A stretch of DNA of 64,000 nucleotides from JBBPZK01 sp965219175 (GTDB lineage Bacteria > Actinomycetota > Rubrobacteria > Rubrobacterales > Rubrobacteraceae): positions 2,046,001-2,110,000 of the forward strand of contig CBDCNI010000001.1 of assembly GCA_965219175.1 (NCBI GenBank), given 5' to 3'. A program made the translations under genes and the position numbers. The notes beneath the pieces were generated by a model. That model was not told the DNA's origin, searched no databases, and saw only the letters and a program-made list of their open reading frames with translations. Of the stretch, positions 36,601 through 43,171 are shown one piece after another; the first letter of the stretch is position 1; every line of letters starts with the position of its first letter.

Positions 36601-36714
36601 CGTTGACCTCCGTATAGCACCATAGTATTCATTGTAATACAGAGATTACGAAACTATAGAGAAGACCTTCCGTCTGGCTCAGCACACCAGCACCAACAAG
36701 GCATCGGACATTGG
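36601..36714. other. Short intergenic tract upstream of the orphan antitoxin
   Basis: AT-richer than its surroundings, with GTATTCATTGTAATACAGAG near 36625-36645 containing a GTATT...AATAC inverted repeat. This could be the antitoxin's own operator or promoter. No coding potential is seen. Confidence 0.35.
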
Positions 36715-37158
36715 TTATCCGACCCTGAGTCTCCAGGCGAAGCGCGGCAGGTCACCTGGAGAAGCCCCTGAACGCCCGAGGTAGCGCCGGAGGGCCTCTC
36801 ATAGGCCACGTCGCGCGGTACCCACCTGGTTCCTCAGACGCATGGCATCCACCACGCTTCGCTCGGGAGAGTAAATGAAGATCTCCTCGCCAGAGTCGAG
36901 GTAGATCCGCTCGCACCCTAACTCGCAAGTATCTGCGGCGAAGACGTGAACCTGCATTGGGGGATAGTCTATCCAAGGCGGACGTGAACCCCTGGACACT
37001 GTCAAGTGTACCTCGGCCCGGACCTCGTCGGTGAGATCCCAGAAAGAGAGCGCCGAAATGAGACAGATAGTCCCTCGTGGGCTAAGTTTGCCAACAGTGA
37101 CAAGGTCTAAATTAGAGATCATCTCAGCGTCCGCGAAGCGGAAAATCCCGCGATACAG
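36715..37158 (-). pseudogene. Degraded AbiEi-family type IV antitoxin
   Basis: The reading YRGIFRFADAEM...DLVTVGKLSPRGTICLISAL...SFWDLTDEV then EIFIYSPERSVVDAMRLRN is the middle of an AbiEi-type antitoxin/regulator. The N-terminal winged helix is missing: upstream the sequence switches to a PIN fragment in another frame near 37158. Within the C-terminal part a TGA (36799-36801) stands in frame. The same frame continues EALRRYLGRSGASPGDL to a TAA at 36715-36717, as expected for the family C-terminus. So the gene is 5'-truncated and carries a nonsense codon. The shortest intact piece, from ATG 37122, would give 107 residues. Confidence 0.7.
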
Positions 37159-37328
37159 CTCGATCGTTCAAGCGCCCACCGGTCGAGCTCGGCGACCGTC
37201 ATAAAGGAGACTACCAGGAGATTGCCGGTTAGGTGGGGACGGTAGGCTTCTGCCCTGGAGTCACCTTTGAAGAGGTAGGACACGACGTCGGTGTCTACGA
37301 CCACTGTCGGGGCCGAGACCGGGGGCAC
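37119..37328 (-). pseudogene. N-terminal fragment of a PIN-domain (VapC) toxin
   Basis: A 69-codon frame. VVVDTDVVSYLFKGDSRAE carries the first catalytic Asp of PIN ribonucleases, and LLVVSFMTVAELDRWALER carries the conserved Glu. After that the sequence (SSCIAGFSASRTLR) is unlike any PIN domain, and is really the AbiEi coding DNA read in a wrong frame. About half the domain, including the later acidic residues, is missing, so it should be inactive. It follows the HicB-like antitoxin by 13 bp, an antitoxin-toxin order. Confidence 0.72.
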
Positions 37329-37341
37329 CTACAGAAACTCT

Positions 37342-37701
37342 CTAGTCGTCCAGGATCCCGCGGCGCCACTCACGGAGCGCGACGACGAACTCGTCCGGAT
37401 CCTCGTCCTCGGGCCAGAAGTCGCCGAGTAGGGCGTCGAAGTCGTCGGCGACCTCGACTCCTTGCTCGTCCGCGAGGGTTTGCAGGTCCGGCGGAACGTC
37501 GAAGGAACGCGGCACGCTTTCCGCACTCTCGGAACCAGGGACTGCGACTTCACCGTTTCCAGGTTCGAGAGCCACCTTGGCGTTTTTTAGGGCTGCTTCC
37601 TCGGTCTCACCGTGGACCAATACGTCCGGGTTGTCGGGTACGGTGGCGACAAAGCCGCCGTTCTCCAGATCTGGCTTCACTATGATGGCGAACTGCTGCA
37701 C
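37342..37701 (-). CDS. HicB-like antitoxin with a VapB-type C-terminal tail
   Basis: A 119-residue protein from GTG 37701 (AAGGAAG upstream), in preference to the longer 143-codon frame. Residues about 2-45 (QQFAIIVKPDLENGGFVATVPDNPDVLVHGETEEAALKNA) form a HicB domain. The C-terminal 40 residues (VEVADDFDALLGDFWPEDEDPDEF... LREWRRG) are acidic and end in a W-rich motif typical of antitoxins that wrap a PIN toxin. The PIN fragment follows directly, so this is an antitoxin whose toxin has been destroyed. The domain pairing of HicB with a VapC partner is unusual. Confidence 0.68.
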   Translation of the reverse strand: MQQFAIIVKPDLENGGFVATVPDNPDVLVHGETEEAALKNAKVALEPGNGEVAVPGSESAESVPRSFDVPPDLQTLADEQGVEVADDFDALLGDFWPEDEDPDEFVVALREWRRGILDD

Positions 37702-37752
37702 CTGTTCATCTTCCTTGGTGGCTGCTTTGCTACATGGCTTATTGTATCGCTT

Positions 37753-37862
37753 GATAGCGTCAGCTCGCACCATCAGTCCTCTTCGACGTCCAACTCACCG
37801 CGGTCGCGGAGGTTAAGGAGGATAGCGAGCGTGGCCTGCAGTGGCCCGCCAGACCAGTAGAC
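37753..37862 (-). pseudogene. Duplicated C-terminal fragment of the 40.7-kb hypothetical gene
   Basis: About 110 bp are nearly identical to 40671-40780. The coding part (37773-37862) gives 29 residues, containing YWSGGPLQATLAILLNLRD, that match the C-terminus of the 137-residue protein at 40691-41104 apart from two positions. Upstream of the match the frame is unrelated. This is a truncated duplicate left by recombination. Confidence 0.75.
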
Positions 37863-37920
37863 CATGGACCCATCTACTCTGCCCTGGCTCCTCCTATCAA
37901 ACCGACTTATCTTCTCAGCG

Positions 37921-37942
37921 GGTTGCGGTACGGTTGCGGTAA
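37921..37942. repeat. Tandem 11-mer, possible integrase arm site (left)
   Basis: GGTTGCGGTAC is followed directly by GGTTGCGGTAA. The unit resembles GGTTGGTGTAC, tandemly repeated at 38162-38183 on the other side of the tRNA fragment. Paired direct repeats of about 11 bp flanking a tRNA core are typical of tyrosine-integrase arm-type sites. Confidence 0.5.
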
Positions 37943-38014
37943 GTTGGGCTGAAACTTCTCCCAACAAAATTTCGTCTCATCACATTTTACCTGCAAAACT
38001 GAATAAAATAAGAG

Positions 38015-38056
38015 AGCCGACGAGCGGACTCGAACCGCTGACCTGCTCATTACGAG
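38015..38056 (-). mobile_element. tRNA-Thr(CGT) 3'-half, probable attachment-site core
   Basis: On the minus strand the sequence starts inside an anticodon loop (CTCGTAA, anticodon CGT) and continues with the 3' anticodon stem, variable loop, T-arm (AGCGG TTCGAGT CCGCT) and the 3' acceptor strand CGTCGGC plus T. The 5' half is absent: the expected GCTCA stem partner is TCTTT. Such anticodon-loop-to-3'-end tRNA copies are the usual identity segments of attL, attR and attP sites of tyrosine integrases. The fragment cannot form a tRNA. Confidence 0.75.
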
Positions 38057-38161
38057 AAAGAATCGTTACATTTCGGGGTGTTTGTGGTTGTTGCAAATCC
38101 CCTGCAAACAGCCACATTCCGCTCGTCCGGCTACATCCCGAAACAACCGGAAATATGGCCG

Positions 38162-38183
38162 GGTTGGTGTACGGTTGGTGTAC
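38162..38183. repeat. Tandem 11-mer, possible integrase arm site (right)
   Basis: Two exact copies of GGTTGGTGTAC in tandem, about 105 bp from the tRNA core on the opposite side from the related GGTTGCGGTAC pair. Together they give an arm-core-arm layout of about 260 bp, resembling attP. Confidence 0.5.
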
Positions 38184-38241
38184 AGAGTTTGGGTTTTCTC
38201 GGCCATCAGGATTGCTTGAGATGCAGGTCAAGTGGCAGTAC

Positions 38242-38604
38242 CTAACGCCTCCTGGCCCAGCCAACTCGGTTAGTCCATTCGTCGGGTGGAACGTTCCGTA
38301 GCTCGCGGTCCATGGCGGAGATGAGAGGACCGAAGTCTTCGTTGCGGAAAGAGTTGGGGATTAGGATGCAGCCTGAGTGGGACCGGCTTGATTCGCCAAG
38401 TGCGGTCAGGAGCGGCAGGAAGTCCCCGACGTTGGCCGTGATGAGTACGCGGACCTCGGAGATGGCGAGTTCCACCACATCTTCGTCTTTGAGCCCTTCG
38501 AGGTTCTTTTCGGCATCTATGGCGTGGACGTTGTGGCCTCGCTCCTGTAGAGTCCGTCCGATTACCCTGCCTGAGAGGTGGGCGTCAAGGAGAAGGCGGA
38601 TCAA
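38242..38604 (-). CDS. DUF5615 PIN-like toxin
   Basis: A 120-residue protein of the DUF5615/Mut7-C-like PIN group. LLLDAHLSGRVIGRTLQERGHNV has the first catalytic Asp, LKDEDVVELAIS the next acidic cluster, and VLITANVGDFLPLL the [TN]xNxxDF motif. Such proteins are toxins of DUF433-DUF5615 modules and act as putative ribonucleases. It overlaps the DUF433 gene upstream by 4 bp, so the pair is coupled. All catalytic positions look intact. Confidence 0.82.
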   Translation of the reverse strand: MIRLLLDAHLSGRVIGRTLQERGHNVHAIDAEKNLEGLKDEDVVELAISEVRVLITANVGDFLPLLTALGESSRSHSGCILIPNSFRNEDFGPLISAMDRELRNVPPDEWTNRVGWARRR

Positions 38605-38942
38605 TACTCGATGGGCTGGATGTTCAGGTTGGGGTAGCGCTCCCGCCAGTATTTCAACGGGCGATTGTTCTCTTCGATCATCTCGTCTACCTCATCCTGG
38701 TAAGCCTCGTAGTAGGCCAGGGCGACGGCGAGGTGATCTTCGGAGATGCCACTCTCTTCCAGGAGCCTTCGGCGACCCATCTCTTCGTGACCGGCGACGA
38801 TCTCCCACACGTCCAGCGCCGTGCCGAGCACCCAAGCGCGGCGCTTCCCTTCCGAGCCGCGGAATGCCATGCCGGGGTGCCGTTCCGTCCTGTCCGCTTC
38901 TTCGGCGGACCATCGGAGGCGCTCATACTCGGCGACATCCAA
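38601..38942 (-). CDS. DUF433 antitoxin with N-terminal nonsense codon
   Basis: 113 residues from TTG 38942: GMAFRGSEGKRRAWVLGTALDVWEIV... EAYQDEVDEMIEENNRPLKYWRERYP is DUF433. Reading further upstream in the same frame from ATG 38993 gives MEARYLTDEQG, then TAG (38958-38960), then RIGVVLDVAEYERL. MEARYLTDEQGxRxGVVLDxxEYERL is a familiar antitoxin N-terminus, so the original gene began at 38993 and has acquired a stop. The TTG product would lack about 17 residues. Loss of antitoxin beside an intact toxin would be harmful unless the short form works. Confidence 0.72.
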   Translation of the reverse strand: MDVAEYERLRWSAEEADRTERHPGMAFRGSEGKRRAWVLGTALDVWEIVAGHEEMGRRRLLEESGISEDHLAVALAYYEAYQDEVDEMIEENNRPLKYWRERYPNLNIQPIEY

Positions 38943-38993
38943 AACGACGCCTATTCGCTACCCCTGCTCGTCAGTTAGATAGCGCGCTTCCAT

Positions 38994-39114
38994 ATCCTTT
39001 ATTGTAACCGCTCAACTCACTTCGAACGACCGGTTTACAGCACCACCGGTTAGGCTAGCAATGTCAAGTTTTTGATGTAGGACACCGGGCACTTGTGACC
39101 GCCCCTCGAGGCGG
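38994..39114. other. Intergenic, nothing recognised
   Basis: A 121-bp tract between the DUF433 and DUF4926 genes. It likely holds the promoter of the toxin-antitoxin pair, but no motif is clear. Confidence 0.3.
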
Positions 39115-39366
39115 CTACCGGGAACCGAAGGGCGTGTAGGAGATCAGGCCGAGGGACCCGTCCTCTTTGACTTCGAGGTCTACAAGCCCTGCGCTGGTGC
39201 CGTCCTCTCTGCCGATTTCCACGAGCAGCATCCGGCCACCTTCGTAGATGGTGACGATGGTCCCGGTCGCGCTGGCCTCGACACCGAGCTCCGGAACGTC
39301 CTCGGGGAGGGCGACTATCTCCAACTCTTCATAGGTTGTGCGCATTTTTGGTGCCATAATCGCCAT
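39115..39366 (-). CDS. DUF4926-like small protein
   Basis: An 83-residue protein: YEELEIVALPEDVPELGVEASATGTIVTIYEGGRMLLVEIGREDG, then LVDLEVKEDGSLGLISY. The VALxEDxPExGL...GTIVxxYxGG pattern is DUF4926, small SH3-like proteins common in accessory regions and near toxin-antitoxin genes. Start choice among the ATGs at 39366, 39357 and 39345 is open; similarity begins after the third. Function is unknown. Confidence 0.7.
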   Translation of the reverse strand: MAIMAPKMRTTYEELEIVALPEDVPELGVEASATGTIVTIYEGGRMLLVEIGREDGTSAGLVDLEVKEDGSLGLISYTPFGSR

Positions 39367-39398
39367 TATAACTTTAACTTCACAGCACCGTACGGACC

Positions 39399-40562
39399 TT
39401 ATAGCGGCTCTGTCCCTTCGTTGAGGATGTCGAGGTAGCGCGTGTAGGCGAACACTCGCTCGCGCTTGCGACCGGTGATCTCGCGCACGATGCCAAGGTT
39501 CTCCAAAGACTCTACTGCGCGAGAGACGGTAGGGTAGCTGGCTCCGGTGCTCTCGGTCAGAGCATTCAGGTTAGCGAGGGGCCGGTCACAGAGCGCGTCG
39601 AATACCCGCAGGGCGTTGGCGGCGGCGCGCCCGAGCGACTGCACGCGGACGGCGTCTTCGCGGAATAGGGCGAGCAGCCGGTGTGCGGTGTCCACGGCGC
39701 TCCCGGCGGTGATGGCGACGCCTTCGAGGAAGAAGTCGAGCCAGGCTTCCCAGTCGCCCTCGGCGCGCACGGTGTCGAGCAGGCGATAGTATTCAGGACG
39801 ATGCTGCTTGAAGTAGTAGCTGAGGTATAAAAGCGGCTGTCCGAGCCCCCCGGCGTCGAAGAGCATCAGCGAGATCAGTAGCCGCCCGACGCGGCCATTA
39901 CCGTCGAGAAACGGGTGGACGGTCTCAAACTGCACATGGGTGAGCGCGGCTTTGACGAGCGCAGGCAGACCGTCGTCAGTATCGTGGATGAAACGTTCGA
40001 GCGATGCCATGCAATCTTCGACGCGCTGCGGCGGGGGTGGCACGAACTGGGCGTTACCGGGTCGGGTACCGCCGATCCAGTTCTGGCTGCGGCGGAACTC
40101 GCCAGGCTGCTTGTCTGCACCACGACCGTACGCGAGCAGCTTTTCGTGTACCTCGCGCAGCAGGCGGTTGGAGAGCGGAAAGCCTCCGCGCAGCCGGGAC
40201 ATGCCGTGTTCGAGGGCGGCGACGTAGTTAGAGACTTCCACGACGTCATCGAAGGGCACGCCCGGCGCTTCGTCGAGCTCGAAGAGCAGCAGGTCGGAGA
40301 GAGAGGATTGTGTGCCCTCAATTTGACTGGAGAGCACCGCCTCACGCCGGACGTAAGCGTAGAGGAACAAGTCCGGGTCCGGCAACAGGACGGTCACGCC
40401 GTCCAGCCGCCCACAGGCGAGCAGAGCCTGCTCCAGCAAGCGCTGACGTGCTCCGGAGAGATCTAGCGCCGGGTTGGGCGGCAACGACGCGGGCACAAAT
40501 GCGCGCACGGTCTCATCCCCCGTTGCGGCGATCTCATATTGTCCCGCAGGTCCGCGTTTCAT
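39399..40562 (-). CDS. Fic family adenylyltransferase (class II, self-inhibited) with C-terminal HTH
   Basis: A 387-residue Fic protein. The N-terminal Fic_N domain has the inhibitory alpha-helix motif SSQIEGT (about 78-84, S/TxxxEG). The catalytic motif HPFLDGNGRVGR (about 216-227) is complete. A C-terminal winged helix (NALTESTGASYPTVSRAVESLENLGIV) suggests DNA binding and autoregulation. It AMPylates unknown proteins when inhibition is relieved. I prefer ATG 40562 over TTG 40595. It has its own perfect inverted repeat just upstream. Confidence 0.9.
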   Translation of the reverse strand: MKRGPAGQYEIAATGDETVRAFVPASLPPNPALDLSGARQRLLEQALLACGRLDGVTVLLPDPDLFLYAYVRREAVLSSQIEGTQSSLSDLLLFELDEAPGVPFDDVVEVSNYVAALEHGMSRLRGGFPLSNRLLREVHEKLLAYGRGADKQPGEFRRSQNWIGGTRPGNAQFVPPPPQRVEDCMASLERFIHDTDDGLPALVKAALTHVQFETVHPFLDGNGRVGRLLISLMLFDAGGLGQPLLYLSYYFKQHRPEYYRLLDTVRAEGDWEAWLDFFLEGVAITAGSAVDTAHRLLALFREDAVRVQSLGRAAANALRVFDALCDRPLANLNALTESTGASYPTVSRAVESLENLGIVREITGRKRERVFAYTRYLDILNEGTEPL

Positions 40563-40594
40563 CGCTATTCTCACTTGCGTAAATAAGGCCGGCA

Positions 40595-40628
40595 ACTATT
40601 AACAAAACAGCACTTGTTCGTTAATAGT
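40595..40628. promoter_or_regulatory. Inverted repeat upstream of fic
   Basis: ACTATTAAC (40595-40603) and GTTAATAGT (40620-40628) are exact reverse complements with a 16-bp spacer, 33 bp upstream of the fic ATG, in an AT-rich patch. It fits an operator, possibly for the HTH of the Fic protein itself. Confidence 0.55.
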
Positions 40629-40670
40629 GCATCCTAGCATCTTCAGACTGGCGTCGCCTCACACAGGCGT

Positions 40671-40780
40671 GATAGCGCCAACTCGCACCATCAGTTTTCC
40701 TCGACGTCCAACTCACCGCGATCGCGGAGGTTCAGGAGGATGGCGAGCGTGGCCTGCAAGGGTACGCCGGACCAGTAGGC
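40671..40780. repeat. Source copy of a 110-bp duplicated segment
   Basis: Covers the 3' end and flank of the 137-residue gene; the second copy is at 37753-37862 in the same orientation. Only about 14 differences over 110 bp. Confidence 0.75.
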
Positions 40781-41104
40781 GGTGGATTCAACATTCCAGT
40801 AGCCGCGCCACTCGTGCTTGACTCGCTCGACCCACTCGGGCTCGTCCTGTTCTATGGTGGGTCTCAAGGCGCGCACAGTGTCGGGATCCAGCTCCAGAAG
40901 GCTCCCGGCCGCGTAGCAGAACTTGTCGTTCCACTTGAACGAGAGCGGACGCTCCTCGTATCCGCGCGCCTCCAGCTCGCGGGCGCGCCTGGCCTCCGGT
41001 CTCAGATCCTCGTGTACGGCCAATACCGACGGTTCGAGGTCTCTAGCGTAATAGCCTTCCAACCCCTGGTTGCGGAACCCCCACTCCAACACCCGCAGGC
41101 TCAA
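40691..41104 (-). CDS. Hypothetical protein, partner of HTH gene
   Basis: A 137-residue protein I do not recognise. It has no membrane segment. There is a charged middle (RPEARRARELEARGYEERP) and a C-terminal helix-rich AYWSGVPLQATLAILLNLRDRG that is duplicated in this region. Its ATG overlaps the stop of the XRE-type gene by 4 bp, a layout often seen in two-gene toxin-antitoxin or regulator modules, with the HTH gene first. Assignment as a toxin is only a guess from context. Confidence 0.6.
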   Translation of the reverse strand: MSLRVLEWGFRNQGLEGYYARDLEPSVLAVHEDLRPEARRARELEARGYEERPLSFKWNDKFCYAAGSLLELDPDTVRALRPTIEQDEPEWVERVKHEWRGYWNVESTAYWSGVPLQATLAILLNLRDRGELDVEEN

Positions 41105-41460
41105 CCCTTCCGCGCCTCCCCGCTAAGAGCGCCTTTGGCCTCCTCTTCGAGCATCCGCCGGTAGAAGGCTCTAAACTCCCTCACGTCCTCCAGGTCTTCC
41201 CGGCTAACCCGCTGTCCGTAGGCAAAGGCTACCGCAAGCTCGACCCACTCCTCTTCGGAGAGGTCATAGAGGTGATCCAGGAGGGTAGGCAGGTCCCTCG
41301 GCGCCGCGTGTACGCCACGCATCCAGTTAGAGACAGAGTTCTGCCGGTAGTCGTGGCCCCGGTCGCGGGCCTCCCGGGCCAGAGCTGACTGGTTGGAGCC
41401 GCGAGAGCGCAGGATGCGGTAGAGGACCTCACCGAACCACGTATAGTCTCTGCCGTCCAT
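41101..41460 (-). CDS. XRE-type helix-turn-helix protein
   Basis: A 119-residue protein. LYRILRSRGSNQSALAREARDRGHDYRQNSVSNWMRG (about residues 13-49) is a phage-repressor-like HTH, followed by LPTLLDHLYDLSEEEWVELAVAFAYGQ and an acidic helix. It is the first gene of the pair with the 137-residue protein and likely binds the promoter of that unit. It starts at ATG 41460. It is typical of accessory regions. Confidence 0.75.
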   Translation of the reverse strand: MDGRDYTWFGEVLYRILRSRGSNQSALAREARDRGHDYRQNSVSNWMRGVHAAPRDLPTLLDHLYDLSEEEWVELAVAFAYGQRVSREDLEDVREFRAFYRRMLEEEAKGALSGEARKG

Positions 41461-41611
41461 GCGCTGCGCCTTTCTTCTCTGCTCGCGCCGTCCTCCAAAG
41501 AGATGCCACGCAGTCTAGCACAATCATCTGCTCACCTGATACACGAGAGTGTTGCACGGTTGCAGGTGGGATCGGGGGGATAGACGCCCCTCCCCCACCC
41601 GCATCCACATT
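41461..41611. other. Intergenic with a GTTGCACGGTTGCAG element
   Basis: At 41551-41565 lies GTTGCACGGTTGCAG, in which GTTGCA is repeated with a 2-bp spacer. The same 15-mer occurs at 60518-60532 and, inverted, at 58760-58774, inside the primase gene. A G-rich to C-rich hairpin-like stretch follows (41570-41595). It may be a protein-binding site of the mobile element. Confidence 0.45.
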
Positions 41612-41887
41612 TCAGTAATCTTCCGGCAATAGTAGACAGGTGCTCGACCTGTCAGCTTCGGTAATGATCCAGATCCAGCGCGGGCCGACCTGGTAAGCGC
41701 TCAAGATACGCCAGCCGTGACGAAGACTGCGCCGGTTCTCTGTCGCGTCTTCGTGCGGGACGTCGCCCCAGTCGCCGGATTGGTGGCGCTCCAGGAGTTC
41801 GCCGGGGTCCTGGCCGGCCATCACGAGTGCGTTCAGTGCTCTCGGTGTCGCTACGATGCGGCCCAGAGGGAACAGCGGGTCGGCCAT
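41612..41887 (-). CDS. Small plasmid-type protein, conserved in mobile elements
   Basis: A 91-residue protein: FPLGRIVATPRALNALVMAGQDPGELLERHQSGDWGD, then ILSAYQVGPRWIWIITEADRSSTCLLLPEDY. This compact family is common on plasmids and integrative elements, and is often mislabelled as a type I restriction subunit; its true function is not known to me. It is the last gene of a minus-strand trio with the HNH-like and SWIM-finger genes. Confidence 0.7.
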   Translation of the reverse strand: MADPLFPLGRIVATPRALNALVMAGQDPGELLERHQSGDWGDVPHEDATENRRSLRHGWRILSAYQVGPRWIWIITEADRSSTCLLLPEDY

Positions 41888-41888
41888 G

Positions 41889-42284
41889 TCAGGATCGCCC
41901 CGCGCTGATGGCCGCGAACGCTTCTTCGAGTTGCACGGCAGAGATCTTCTTCCATCGCCGCCTTGCGAGCAGCACGAACCAGCCCCGACCGTAAAGGGCC
42001 AGGGTAGCGAGACCGCCTCGCCTGCCCCACCGCACGAAGTCGCCGGCTTGCGAGTGCCTGGCGCGGTGCTCGGAGGCCGGGATCGGCGCAGCCGAGGAGT
42101 CGATCAAGCCGACTAACATTTCGCGGGAGATGTCTGGGTCTACCCCGTAGCGAAAGGCTTCCTCTTCCCAGTCAAACCAAGCCTGGAGGCCCGCCCCATC
42201 AAGTTCGCCCGATACCGCATGGTCGAAAAAACCGAGCAGACACCGGGGAACGCGGTGATGAACCTCGACGGTGGAGACGGCCAT
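41889..42284 (-). CDS. Small HNH-like protein of mobile elements
   Basis: A 131-residue protein from the ATG giving MAVSTVEVHHRVPRCLLG; the longer frame to 42365 runs through the SWIM gene in another frame. The N-terminal VEVHHRVPRCLLGF and the later SEHRARHSQAGDFVRWGRRGG, with clustered histidines, suggest a minimal HNH-type fold, but no CxxC pair is present. I cannot claim nuclease activity. The ATG overlaps the stop of the SWIM-finger gene (TGATG), so the two are co-translated. Confidence 0.62.
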   Translation of the reverse strand: MAVSTVEVHHRVPRCLLGFFDHAVSGELDGAGLQAWFDWEEEAFRYGVDPDISREMLVGLIDSSAAPIPASEHRARHSQAGDFVRWGRRGGLATLALYGRGWFVLLARRRWKKISAVQLEEAFAAISAGRS

Positions 42285-42559
42285 CAGGCCGCCTCCTTTT
42301 TCGCCCGGCGGAGCGCCACGCGCTGCTTTGCCGCCCATACGAGAGCCGCGAATATATGCTTGCACGGCTCACGCCGACGCCGCCAATCGGTACAGCCGCA
42401 GCGCCCCTCGTCAGCCAACGACACCCGGTAGCTACGCCCGGGCTGACTGCACGAAGGGACCGACAAACCCCCGGAAGGCATGGGCCGGATCTCTGCTTTG
42501 CGGTTGCGCCAGAGCCGAATGCCCCGGCACGCACGACGCGATACACTCTTCTCGATCAA
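42284..42559 (-). CDS. SWIM zinc-finger protein
   Basis: A 91-residue protein from TTG 42559. The C-terminal half holds a SWIM finger: RCGCTDWRRRREPCKHIFAA (CxCx8CxH), preceded by a YRVSLAD strand. SWIM domains bind DNA or proteins; small stand-alone versions are carried by phages and integrative elements. It leads the three-gene set with the HNH-like and 91-residue proteins. Downstream overlap is TGATG. Confidence 0.7.
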   Translation of the reverse strand: MIEKSVSRRACRGIRLWRNRKAEIRPMPSGGLSVPSCSQPGRSYRVSLADEGRCGCTDWRRRREPCKHIFAALVWAAKQRVALRRAKKEAA

Positions 42560-42675
42560 GGATTACCCCCTTGGTCCGGGCCTCGGGGTGCGCCAACACC
42601 GCCGAGGCGTTTTACTTTTTGCCCCTACAGCAGGAGCTTTGCCTGGGAAGCCTTCATCCGGCGGCAAGGAGTGGA

Positions 42676-42803
42676 GTCAAGGGTGGGTCCCAGAAAGTTT
42701 TGTGAAGCAAACCCGTAGGGCGGCTAGCTTCGCTGGCCGAGTTTGTGGGTACCCTTGACGGAGGGACGCCGCTGGTACGCTTTGGGCAGCAAAGCCCTTG
42801 CGT
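42676..42803. ncRNA. Highly structured non-coding segment
   Basis: Nested perfect pairings are visible. GTCAAGGGT (42676-42684) pairs with ACCCTTGAC (42751-42759). Inside it CCCA (42689-42692) pairs with TGGG (42746-42749), CAAAC (42708-42712) with GTTTG (42741-42745), and GGCTAGC (42722-42728) with GCTGGCC (42732-42738). A separate hairpin follows: ACGC/GCGT with inner GGGC/GCCC (42777-42803). No coding gene covers it. The strand is unknown, as DNA palindromes pair on both. It may form one element with the repeat at 42928. Confidence 0.55.
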
Positions 42804-42927
42804 CTACTGACTTGAGAGATAGCGATCTACGAGTTCAGGACGTTCGAGAAAGTTCGTATTCGTGGGCGGGGTGCCGACCGTTAGGGCGGCTCTGCGCCTT
42901 CACAGAGTTTCAATTCGTATGGCCGTT

Positions 42928-43092
42928 GGTAGAGGATCGGGGCGCCGGAGCTTGCGGAGGCGTCTGCGGGCCGCCCCCTAGAGCTTCGACATTCGCTCTC
43001 GCACTCAACGGGAGCACAGCCCGGTTCCTGCCAGGTTGCCGAAGGCAACCCCAAAGGGGCGGCATAGGGCCGCCTGGGAGGTGGGTGTGCGG
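42928..43092. repeat. Structured repeat, copy 1
   Basis: About 165 bp closely similar to 54537-54705. Stem A is 42950-42971 (8 bp, AGGCGT loop). Stem B is GCTCTC...GGGAGC. CCAGG...CCTGG then closes a branch holding GGTTGCC-gaa-GGCAACC, CCCC-AAA-GGGG and CGGC-atagg-GCCG. It sits between the SWIM-finger gene and the 3' end of the NurA gene. On the minus strand one loop is the extra-stable C(TTCG)G. It is not a known transposon end that I can name. Confidence 0.65.
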
Positions 43093-43171
43093 GATCTACA
43101 CGGAAGTTGCGATGACCTCGCTGGGGTGGCGCCTGCACTGCGTCGCAGTCGCGCCTTGTGGACTACGGGTC

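Noticed and set aside
42271..42758. Several plus-strand frames over the SWIM-finger gene and its flank
   Set aside because: They are antisense to the SWIM and HNH-like genes or run into structured non-coding DNA, and have no coherent domain.
42928..43092. Known RNA classes (RNase P, tmRNA, group I/II intron, retron msr-msd) for the structured repeat
   Set aside because: I could not match the diagnostic conserved cores, and no reverse transcriptase or intron-encoded protein is nearby.
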